Assembly (NCBI GenBank): GCA_947483645.1
Contig: CANKLS010000046.1
Coordinates: forward strand, 1 to 9,662
Length of the DNA: 9,662 bases
Origin: Bradymonadales bacterium
GTDB taxonomy: Bacteria > Myxococcota > Bradymonadia > REDH01
Direction: 5' to 3'
The notes below the pieces were generated by a model that was not told the DNA's origin, ran no database searches, and was given only the letters and a program-made list of their open reading frames with translations. The position numbers were made by a program, and so were the translations under genes. Shown piece after piece: positions 1 to 7,300 of the stretch (position 1 is the first letter of the stretch; every line of letters begins with the position of its first letter).

Positions 1-745
1 ACTGGCTGCCCGGCAGGTCGTGGAGCATGACGAAGGTCTCGCGCACCCAGGCCCGCTTCTCTGCGGCACTCGCATAGGTCTCACCATCAGGGAGGAGCTT
101 CTGGCCCTGCACGCCGAGGTCGAGATAGGCGGTCAGATTGGAGGCGGGGTGGTAGGCGCCGTAGACCTCGAACTCCATCGGGAAGGTCGCCGACTCCGCT
201 ACGGTCCCACGCTCGAGGCCCGACGGCTTCGTCTCCTGCGTGGTCACATTCATGATCCGGATGTCGGTGCCAAGCTGGTACCGAGGCGCAGGGTCGATGT
301 CGCCATACCGATCGGCGATCTCGCGGTGCTGCACCTCGCCGGGCCACCAGCCGCCGTTCCAGGCGCCGAACATGTCGAACCCGCCCTCCGATGGCTCGCC
401 CTCGCGGAGGAAGCGGGCCGGGTTGGCGCGCTCGCCGGGACGGGGCCCGAACATGGGCAGCTCCTCTTCGCCGTAGAAGGAGCCCAGCGGCGTGCGCATG
501 CCACCGCCCGACGGGTTCACGTGGCAGCCCTGGCAGTCGAGCGTGCAGCGGCGGTCGGCCTTGTCTGGGTTGAGCCAGCCCGTGGGCTCCACGTGGCAGG
601 TGTTGCAGGCATGGGCCGAGCTGACGGAGTACATCGGGGTCGCAGCGGCGGGCGAAGCCCAGCCGAAACATGCCGCAGCGAGCATGAGACAGACCAGCCC
701 GAGGAGGACCAACGGGCGCGAAAACCAAACGGGAGCCAGACGCAT
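1..745 (-). CDS. Exported dihaem c-type cytochrome-like protein, 3' end beyond window
   Basis: The reading frame is open from the ATG at 745-743 to the left edge (248 codons, no stop), so the protein is C-terminally incomplete. Residues 1-35 form a signal peptide: Arg near the start, a hydrophobic core about 11-28, and an Ala-rich Ala-x-Ala cleavage site near 33-35. Two haem-attachment motifs follow, CNTCH (47-51) and CQGCH (71-75), with His45 as a possible extra ligand and a further Cys at 67. A Gly/Pro-rich NPSGGG stretch follows at 77-82. From about residue 140 the chain has alternating aromatic and polar residues typical of outer-membrane beta-strands, which suggests a haem plug fused to a barrel; this is inference. 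A Shine-Dalgarno AGAGAGG lies 8 nt upstream and supports this start. It is transcribed divergently from rlmI. The probable role is periplasmic or outer-membrane electron transfer; the exact family is not recognised. Confidence 0.8.
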   Translation of the reverse strand, partial: MRLAPVWFSRPLVLLGLVCLMLAAACFGWASPAAATPMYSVSSAHACNTCHVEPTGWLNPDKADRRCTLDCQGCHVNPSGGGMRTPLGSFYGEEELPMFGPRPGERANPARFLREGEPSEGGFDMFGAWNGGWWPGEVQHREIADRYGDIDPAPRYQLGTDIRIMNVTTQETKPSGLERGTVAESATFPMEFEVYGAYHPASNLTAYLDLGVQGQKLLPDGETYASAAEKRAWVRETFVMLHDLPGSQ

Positions 746-770
746 CGGCGAGACCTCTCTCAGACGAACA

Positions 771-801
771 AGTATAGATGAGCATTCCACGCATCGGGCA
801 A
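771..801 (-). promoter_or_regulatory. Candidate sigma70-like promoter for the dihaem protein gene
   Basis: Read on the minus strand, TATACT (776-771) matches the -10 consensus at five of six positions. TTGCCC (801-796) matches the -35 consensus at four of six, with a rather long 19-bp spacer. It lies in the most A/T-rich part of the 179-bp gap and would give a leader of about 20 nt containing the AGAGAGG ribosome-binding site. The rest of the gap (to 924) shows no convincing promoter for rlmI. Confidence 0.35.
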
Positions 802-924
802 AAAGCGCAACGATGTTCGAAGATGTGACCATCCTCACTCGCTCTGCTAGCGGCCTCGGGACGGGCCGGTTCGGGCCGCCAACGCCGGCGCCTATCGCCC
901 GCCCCTCACGCCCGTAGCGTATCC

Positions 925-2089
<1,165 letters not shown>

Positions 2090-2100
<11 letters not shown>

Positions 2101-3445
2101 ACCGCGCCAACAGCTCCGCGTGCCGCGTCTGCGGCAGCAGGTCGTGGGCGCTCACCTCATCGAGCCGGTAACCGTCCGCCATCAGCCGGCTGGCGTCCCG
2201 TGCAAAGCTATCGGGGTTGCAGCTCATGTAGATGAGCTTCGCCGGTCGGAGCGCCAGCAGCCCCGCCAGCACTGCGGGCTCCAGCCCCTTGCGCGGCGGA
2301 TTCACCACCACCGCATCGGGCCGCTCCCAACCGGCCGCAAAGGCCTCGGCCGCGGTCATGACCTCAAACTTCGCCTGCACCGGTAGCGTCGCCGCGAGCG
2401 CCCGCGCCGCCTCGATGCTCGAGGCCCCGCTCTCGGCACCAAACAGCTTCGAGACGCCGCTCACGACCACGCCGTGGAGACCGATGGCGCCCATGCCGCA
2501 GTAGAGATCCCACACCGTCTCGGCACCGGCCAGCCAGCTGCCCGCAAGCTCATACATCGCACCCGCTGCCTCAGCGTTCAGCTGTGCAAAACCAGCCGTC
2601 CCAATCGGCAACTCTAACCGGCCGTAGCGCTCCATCACAGAGGCCGCGCCGGCGGCCCAGACAGGCTCGCTGCGCCGTACCGCGTCGCCCGCATCCTCGT
2701 TGACCGACCAGCCCCAGCCGGCCCAGCCAAGCCGCTCCGCCAGCTGCTCCGTCCAGGCCGGAGGCGCTGTCATCGCGCGACCGAAGATCAGCTCTCCGAC
2801 GACCTCGCCTGCACGGTTTCCGCGCAGCACAAGATAGCGCGGCCACTCGGTCTGCGGCGCCTCGGAGAGCGCCCGGATGAACTGCGATGCAGCGGCATCG
2901 ATGGAAGGAAGCACCGCCACGCAGGGAACCATGTCGGCCAACTCTGCGCCCGCAGGGACGCGGCTGGCAAGCATGGCCAGTCCGTCGATGTCGGCGACCA
3001 GATGGTAGATGTTCCGGTTGCGATAGCGGAGCGAGGGGCCGCGCCGCTCGAGCACGGGGGTCGCGCCGATGGAGGCCAGCGCGGTGTGGAGCCAGCGCAC
3101 CTTGAGCGCAATGCCATCGGCCTCCGGCATGGGCAGCAGCGGGCAGCCGCCGCAGCGCACCGCCCCTTGCATCGCAGAGAGGCAGAGCTCGCGCGGCGGC
3201 GCGGCGGAGGGGACAATGCGGGTATCGAGCACCCGCCCCCAGGCCATGGGTCGGTGCGGGCTCACATGGTCGAGCTCCACGTAGCCTTTGCAGCCCAGCA
3301 CCATCTCGGCCACCCGCACCTCGAGCGCCCCCTCGTAGGCCACGCAGGAGCCATCCTCCGCCACCTCCTCAAAGGTGAGCACGAGCCGGTCGCCGGGCCT
3401 GAACCGGCGCGGTGCGGAGGAGGGATTTGCAGGTCGCTGCTTCAT
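2090..3445 (-). CDS. RumA/RlmD-family rRNA (uracil-5)-methyltransferase
   Basis: This is a SAM-dependent RNA m5U methyltransferase of the TrmA/RumA group, 451 aa from the chosen start (E. coli RlmD is about 430). An N-terminal TRAM-like beta domain (about 15-80) is followed by four cysteines, C88, C98, C101 and C175, placed like the [4Fe-4S] ligands of RlmD but with wider first spacing. FAQLN (286-290) and DLYCGMG (313-319) form the SAM site. NPPRKG (382-387) replaces the usual DPPR. SCNP holds the likely nucleophile Cys409, and HAE at 442-444 the likely base Glu444. A longer frame begins at 3481, but Met at 3445 has AGGTGA 7 nt upstream, so the shorter form is preferred. Whether it methylates U1939 (RlmD), U747 (RlmC) or tRNA cannot be told from the sequence alone, so no symbol is given. 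Confidence 0.9.
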
Positions 3446-3452
3446 ATTTCGC

Positions 3453-3458
3453 TCACCT
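3453..3458 (-). promoter_or_regulatory. Ribosome-binding site deciding the uracil methyltransferase start
   Basis: AGGTGA on the minus strand lies 7 nt before the ATG at 3445-3443. The alternative ATG at 3481 would add 12 residues that do not resemble the family N-terminus. Confidence 0.65.
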
Positions 3459-3603
3459 ATCCCTGCAATCCGACAACCCATTCCTTGCGCCGTCGACGGG
3501 AGACCTTATCCACTCCGCACCCTGCGTCAAAAGTGTGACTCCTGACGGGCGCAGGCTATCCCAATTCTGCGCCGGCGGCCTGTCGTCGACGCCAACCGAC
3601 AGC

Positions 3604-3608
3604 AAGGA
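3604..3608 (+). promoter_or_regulatory. Ribosome-binding site deciding the HiPIP start
   Basis: AAGGA lies 5 nt before the ATG at 3614. The in-frame ATG at 3608 overlaps this site and is too close to it to be served by it. Confidence 0.55.
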
Positions 3609-3613
3609 TGACC

Positions 3614-3934
3614 ATGTCTTCGAACCTCCTCGACCGCCGCACCTTCCTCACCCGCGCCGCACTTCTTGGCGGAACGGCCGCCGGTCTCAGCCTCCTTGTT
3701 GGCTGCGGCAAGGGCGGCGCGCTCGTCTGCACCGACACGGCCTCGCTGAAGCCCGAGGACCTCGCGACCCGCACCAGCCTCAACTACGTCGACGCCTCCG
3801 CAGACGCGACCAAGCTCTGCAGCGGCTGCACGCTCTATCTGCCCGCCGCCGAGGGCGCCTGCGGAGGTTGCTCGGTGGTGAAGGGGCCCATCAACCCCAA
3901 CGGCTACTGCATCTCGTGGGTCAAGAAGGCCTGA
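3614..3934 (+). CDS. High-potential iron-sulfur protein (HiPIP), Tat-exported
   Basis: This 106-residue protein (108 if the ATG at 3608 is used) is a small soluble-type electron carrier. The N-terminus carries a twin-arginine signal DRRTFLT (7-13) followed by a hydrophobic run, implying export after cytoplasmic cluster insertion. LVGC at 28-31 forms a lipobox, so lipid anchoring at Cys31 is possible. The C-terminal half has the HiPIP signature: C69-x2-C72, C86 in a GGC context, and C99 in NPNGYC followed by xxW. These four ligands fit one [4Fe-4S] cluster of the +3/+2 type. Cys83 and Cys39 are extra. HiPIPs usually shuttle electrons between a cytochrome complex and a reductase or oxidase, but no such partner is adjacent. 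The gene stands alone, divergent from the uracil methyltransferase and ending 9 bp from the convergent SAM methyltransferase. Confidence 0.9.
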   Translation: MSSNLLDRRTFLTRAALLGGTAAGLSLLVGCGKGGALVCTDTASLKPEDLATRTSLNYVDASADATKLCSGCTLYLPAAEGACGGCSVVKGPINPNGYCISWVKKA

Positions 3935-3945
3935 GCCACGGCCTT
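3926..3945. terminator. Short inverted repeat at the HiPIP / methyltransferase junction
   Basis: AAGGCC (3926-3931) and GGCCTT (3940-3945) are perfect complements around an 8-nt loop that contains the HiPIP stop codon, and the right arm abuts the opposing stop. The A/T ends of the stem give a minimal bidirectional-terminator look, but there is no real T-tract. Confidence 0.28.
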
Positions 3946-4807
3946 AGCGGCGACAGACCACCACCCGCTCCAGCAGCGCAACCCCGGGGCCGTCGCCGCC
4001 TGCGAAGCTCGCCACCCACTCCATCGTGCCTGCGTCGTCGCCCACCTTCCAGCCAGCATGCAAGAGCTCGCGGTGGATCTCCTCCGTGGTGACGCCGCCA
4101 AGGAGCGGCTCGCCGAGCCCTCCAAAGGCTGCGCGTACCAGCGGCAGGAAGATCGACGGAATCGAGGCCAGCGCGGGCAGGATGTAGCTCTCCACCAGCC
4201 AGCTTCCCGGCGCGCTCAGGCTGCCAATCTCAGCCAGCGTTGCCTGTCGCGCCGCCGCCGTAAGGTAGGGGGTCACACCCTCCCAGACCCAGAGCGTCGG
4301 GACGGCTGCATCAAACCCCTCTGCCACCAGCCGCTCGCGCAGCCGGTCAACGAGGAAGTCGACCGACACATGGCGCACACCGCCGGTCCGGTGGATGCGG
4401 CTCGAGGCCTGCCGCTTCCAACCCTGCGTCGCCGGGTGATCCACCTCAAACAGCGGCAGGTGCAGGAGCGCCTCCAGCCGATAGGCCCGCGCATCCAGAC
4501 CGGCACCCACCACCACCATCTGCCCGATGCCGGCTGCTGCTGCCTCGCGCGCCACCCCATCGATGTAACGGGTGCGAAGACCGGCATGATCGACCAACCC
4601 GCCGCTCGCAGCCCGAACCAGCTTGGCTGCCATCGGGCTACTCCGAGTCATCCGCGCGATCCGCGACAGCCAGCCCGCGGCATGGGGCGGCGAGAGCAGC
4701 GGCGCGAGGCCGTCCACATCGCCCCCGATCGGCGACACCCCCTCGCCAGAAAGATGGCGCGCGGCACTGACGATGGTCGCGGTTCGGCTGGGAAGATTGA
4801 CGCGCAT
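3944..4807 (-). CDS. SAM-dependent methyltransferase, leucine carboxyl methyltransferase-like
   Basis: The 287-residue class I methyltransferase belongs to the group related to leucine carboxyl methyltransferases (PF04072/TIGR00027 type). Motif I is VVGAGLDARAYRL (99-111), the SAM-ribose acidic loop is FEVDHPATQ (120-128), and WVWEGVTPYL (173-182) is the diagnostic post-motif of this family. Residues about 205-237 are hydrophobic and probably form the substrate lid; they do not look like a true membrane segment. The frame stays open up to 4894, but the ATG at 4807 is preceded by a near-perfect AAGGAGGT, which fixes the start. The physiological substrate is unknown: bacterial members methylate small carboxylates or natural-product intermediates, and many are uncharacterised. 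It is divergent from the GH25 gene with a 57-bp shared promoter region. Confidence 0.85.
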   Translation of the reverse strand: MRVNLPSRTATIVSAARHLSGEGVSPIGGDVDGLAPLLSPPHAAGWLSRIARMTRSSPMAAKLVRAASGGLVDHAGLRTRYIDGVAREAAAAGIGQMVVVGAGLDARAYRLEALLHLPLFEVDHPATQGWKRQASSRIHRTGGVRHVSVDFLVDRLRERLVAEGFDAAVPTLWVWEGVTPYLTAAARQATLAEIGSLSAPGSWLVESYILPALASIPSIFLPLVRAAFGGLGEPLLGGVTTEEIHRELLHAGWKVGDDAGTMEWVASFAGGDGPGVALLERVVVCRR

Positions 4808-4810
4808 CGG

Positions 4811-4818
4811 ACCTCCTT
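4811..4818 (-). promoter_or_regulatory. Strong ribosome-binding site of the SAM methyltransferase
   Basis: AAGGAGGT on the minus strand is fully complementary to the 16S rRNA 3' end and sits 3-4 nt before the ATG at 4807. It is the best Shine-Dalgarno in the window and rules out the upstream in-frame starts. Confidence 0.75.
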
Positions 4819-4849
4819 CGATTCTGGCTAGGCGTAGCAGCCCGCTGCG

Positions 4850-4857
4850 GTTATAAC
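4850..4857. promoter_or_regulatory. Palindromic -10-like element between divergent genes
   Basis: GTTATAAC is its own reverse complement, so both strands read TATAAC, a five-of-six match to the -10 consensus. On the plus strand it ends 7 nt before the GH25 ATG, which would place the transcript start at or next to the start codon. On the minus strand it would give the methyltransferase a leader of about 36 nt. No good -35 box is found at normal spacing on either strand. Confidence 0.35.
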
Positions 4858-4864
4858 TGGCAGC

Positions 4865-6310
4865 ATGCTCCGTCTGCGTCCACCTACTGCACATCGCACT
4901 CTGCTACTCGCCGCCTTCGTTTGCGCGTCGCTGGCCCGCTGCGCGAGCGCTCCGGAGGGACAGTCGGCGCATGGCGGTGCCACCCTCCGCTCCGCCGAAC
5001 AGGCGGCGACCAGGCGCTGTGGCCCGGTGGACGCGAGCGGAAACCCGCTCCGCGTCCGCGGCATCGACGTCTCCTACTACCAAGGCACCATCGACTGGCC
5101 CGCCGTAGCGGCCACCGACATCCGCTTCGCTGTCGTCCGTCTCTCCGATGGCGTCCGCACCCGCGACAGCCAGTTCGTGCGCAACTGGCAGGAGAGCCGC
5201 CGCGCAGGCCTCATCCGCGGCTTCTACCAGTACTTCCGGGCCTCTGCGGGCGGTGCTGCTCAGGCTCAGCTCGCCGTCGAGCGGCTGGCCGAAGCCGGTG
5301 GATTCCAGAGCAGCGACCTGCCCCCCGTACTCGACATCGAGACGCTCGACGGACGAACCGCAGCGCAGGTCGCAGCAGAGGCCACCATCTGGGTGGACGC
5401 CATGCGCGAGGCGACGGGCAAAGAGCCCATCATCTACACCGGCGCCTACTTCTGGGACGACAACGGGCTGCCCGACACCCTCAACAGCCAGCCGCTCTGG
5501 ACCGCAAATTACACCACCAACCCCTGCCCCTGGACCTCCGACTCCTGGGACCGCTGGAGCCTCTGGCAGTATAGCGACAGCGGCACTGTGAGCGGCATCA
5601 CAGGCCCGGTCGACCTCGACTACTTTGCCGGTACCCTCGACGACCTGCAGAACTTCGCCAATGCGACCATCGCACCCACATGCGAACCCGACTGCCCGAC
5701 CTGCGTAGACCGCTGCGCTGCCACGGACCTCCGCACCTGCATCGGCGACGCCACCTTCACCCGCTGCGAACCCTCCGCTGACGGCTGCCTTGCCTGGGGT
5801 GCGCCGCAGCTCTGCCCCAGCGGCACAGTCTGCGAGGCAGGTGACTGCAACCGCGCTCCTGAGGCTGACACAGGCGGGCCAGACGCGGAGACCGACACAG
5901 GCGGGCCAGACGCGGAGACCGACACAGGCGGTCCAGACGCGCAGACCGACACAGGCGGGCCAGACGCGGAGACCGACACAGGCGGGCCAGACGCGGAGAC
6001 CGACACAGGCGGGCCAGACGCAGACACCGGCACAGGCGGGCCAGACGCAGACACCGGCACGACCGATACGGACACGACCCCGGACGCAGCGGCCGACACC
6101 ACCGCAGACACGACATCGGACGCTGCCCAAGATGCGGCGACAGACACCCGTACCGACAGCAGCGCCACCGACGCACAGCCCGACGCAGAGGCGCCCCTCG
6201 ACACGCAGAGCGAGGCCCGCGAAACTGGCTGCAGCGCGGCCACCAACACCGGCGCTGGATGGCTCGCCCTGCTCGCCGTCGCAGCCCTTCGACGCCGCAG
6301 GACCGCATGA
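4865..6310 (+). CDS. GH25 lysozyme-like surface protein with Cys-rich stalk, tandem repeats and MYXO-CTERM tail
   Basis: This 481-residue exported protein probably cleaves the beta-1,4 bond between MurNAc and GlcNAc in peptidoglycan. Residues 1-29 are a signal peptide. The GH25 domain spans about 65-258: GIDVSYYQG (67-74, Asp69 or Asp68 region), RFAVVRLSDG (87-96), GFYQYFRA (119-126), the catalytic LPPVLDIE (152-159, Asp157 and Glu159), IIYTG (189-193), WQY (234-236) and VDLDYF (249-254). A Cys-rich segment (273-328, twelve cysteines) follows, then nine-residue repeats (335-397), an Asp/Thr/Ala-rich linker, and a C-terminal signal with Gly455-Cys456-Ser, a hydrophobic helix (about 464-475) and RRRR (476-479). 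This matches MYXO-CTERM proteins, which are processed by myxosortase and displayed on the surface. No Shine-Dalgarno precedes the ATG. The dehydratase gene overlaps the end by 4 bp. It may remodel the cell's own wall or attack competitors; the sequence does not decide. Confidence 0.88.
   Translation: MLRLRPPTAHRTLLLAAFVCASLARCASAPEGQSAHGGATLRSAEQAATRRCGPVDASGNPLRVRGIDVSYYQGTIDWPAVAATDIRFAVVRLSDGVRTRDSQFVRNWQESRRAGLIRGFYQYFRASAGGAAQAQLAVERLAEAGGFQSSDLPPVLDIETLDGRTAAQVAAEATIWVDAMREATGKEPIIYTGAYFWDDNGLPDTLNSQPLWTANYTTNPCPWTSDSWDRWSLWQYSDSGTVSGITGPVDLDYFAGTLDDLQNFANATIAPTCEPDCPTCVDRCAATDLRTCIGDATFTRCEPSADGCLAWGAPQLCPSGTVCEAGDCNRAPEADTGGPDAETDTGGPDAETDTGGPDAQTDTGGPDAETDTGGPDAETDTGGPDADTGTGGPDADTGTTDTDTTPDAAADTTADTTSDAAQDAATDTRTDSSATDAQPDAEAPLDTQSEARETGCSAATNTGAGWLALLAVAALRRRRTA
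5867..6055 (+). repeat. Seven 27-bp in-frame tandem repeats in the GH25 gene
   Basis: Seven contiguous 27-bp units encode DTGGPDAET-type nonapeptides. Units 1, 2, 4 and 5 are identical over all 27 bases. Unit 3 differs at two bases (Glu to Gln, plus a silent change), unit 6 at two, and unit 7 at three relative to unit 1. The units use ACA and CCA codons that are uncommon in the flanking gene, so identity reflects recent duplication rather than codon preference. Because 27 is a multiple of three, gain or loss of units keeps the frame and changes only linker length. Confidence 0.95.
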
Positions 6311-7221
6311 GCCGCCTGCCCACAGCCGACGAACTCGATGCCGCCTGGACCGCCGTCCGCGGCCGCATGGAGCCATCGCCCATCGTCGAACGCGACGGCC
6401 TCTTCTGGAAGTGCGAGACTGAGCTCCCCACCGGCTCTTTCAAGGTCCGCGGCGCCACCGTCGCTGCTGCTGCGCTCGCCTCCGACCGCGGTCTTGTCGC
6501 CGCCTCTGCCGGCAACCACGGGCTCGGGCTCTGCTGGGCAACCGCGCCAGACCGCACACCACTGACCATCGTCGTCCCGCGCGAATGTCCCGAACTCAAA
6601 CGGAACAAGCTCGCCGCCTTCGACCACGCCACCATCCGCGTCTGTGAGCAGCCCGGCTACGACGCCGCAGAGGCGCTCGCGCGGCAGATCGCGGAAGAGG
6701 AACAACGCCCCTTCGTCAGCCCCTTCGACCACCCGCTTGTGATGGCGGGCAACGGCGGCACCCTCCTCCGTGAACTTATGGAGCAGCTGTCCGAAGCCGG
6801 CACCATCATCGTCCCGGTAGGCGGTGGCGGGCTGCTCGCCGGCCTGATCGCTGCCCGCGCGCGGCTGCCCGAATCCAGGCGGCCCGACCTCGTTGCGGTG
6901 CAGTCCGAGGCATCGCCCGCCTTCTTTGCAAGCCTCCGAGACCGCCACGCCTACACCGCCTGGCCGCCCGCGGAGAGCGTCGCAGAGGGGCTCGAAGGCG
7001 GCACGGGCACCGTCGCTGTGGCAGCCGCACTCGACGCCGGACTCCGCTGCCTGCTCGTCTCCGAGGAGCAGATCATCGCCGCCCGCACCCGGCTCTGGGA
7101 GGTGCACGGCTGGAAGGCGGAGGGCAGCGCAGCGGTCGTCGAGGCCGCCAGAGCCGCCGGACTCCTCGAAGGGCTGCGCGGCCCCGTCGTCGGCCTGCTC
7201 ACGGGCCGAAACACCGCGTGA
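6307..7221 (+). CDS. PLP-dependent threonine/serine dehydratase-like enzyme
   Basis: The 304-residue protein is a fold-type II PLP enzyme of the serine/threonine dehydratase group. TGSFKVRGA (42-50) contains the PLP lysine Lys46. SAGNHG (67-72) binds the cofactor ring through Asn70. GGGG (172-175) is the phosphate-binding loop. AEGSAA (271-276) and LLTGRN (297-302) complete the site. It has no C-terminal ACT domain, so it resembles short catabolic TdcB-type or related beta-elimination enzymes rather than full-length biosynthetic IlvA (about 514 aa). The likely reaction is conversion of threonine or serine to 2-oxobutyrate or pyruvate plus ammonia; hydroxyaspartate or other hydroxy-amino acids are possible. 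The ATG at 6307 overlaps the GH25 stop as ATGA with AGGA 4 nt upstream, implying translational coupling. A longer in-frame start at 6259 would lie inside the GH25 coding region and is disfavoured. Confidence 0.87.
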   Translation: MSRLPTADELDAAWTAVRGRMEPSPIVERDGLFWKCETELPTGSFKVRGATVAAAALASDRGLVAASAGNHGLGLCWATAPDRTPLTIVVPRECPELKRNKLAAFDHATIRVCEQPGYDAAEALARQIAEEEQRPFVSPFDHPLVMAGNGGTLLRELMEQLSEAGTIIVPVGGGGLLAGLIAARARLPESRRPDLVAVQSEASPAFFASLRDRHAYTAWPPAESVAEGLEGGTGTVAVAAALDAGLRCLLVSEEQIIAARTRLWEVHGWKAEGSAAVVEAARAAGLLEGLRGPVVGLLTGRNTA

Positions 7222-7300
7222 TCTTCCGCACCGCTCTTGCGCGTTGCAGCCGCGACCTCGCTTGGGTAATCGCGGCCCACCCCATGCCATTGGACGCCCC

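Noticed and set aside
20..917. Plus-strand frames of 253 and 141 codons at the left edge.
   Set aside because: The minus strand here encodes a signal peptide and two CxxCH motifs in one continuous frame with a good ribosome-binding site. The plus-strand products show no domain.
3534..3560. A possible -35/-10 pair (GTGACT and TATCCC) upstream of the HiPIP gene.
   Set aside because: The -10 matches only three of six consensus bases, so I could not separate it from background.
3490..3591. Two CGTCGACG palindromes (3491-3498 and 3584-3591) in the gap before the HiPIP gene, considered as paired operator sites.
   Set aside because: The same octamer occurs inside coding sequence, for example in the HiPIP gene, and GTCGAC words are common at this GC content.
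4923..4945. A lipobox in the GH25 signal peptide (LARC at residues 23-26).
   Set aside because: Arginine immediately before the cysteine is a poor fit for signal peptidase II, and the MYXO-CTERM tail already offers a surface-anchoring route.
7237..7270. A possible promoter between the dehydratase gene and thyX (TTGCAG or TTGCGC with GGTAAT).
   Set aside because: The spacers are 15 or 22 bp and the matches weak; not good enough to report as a feature.
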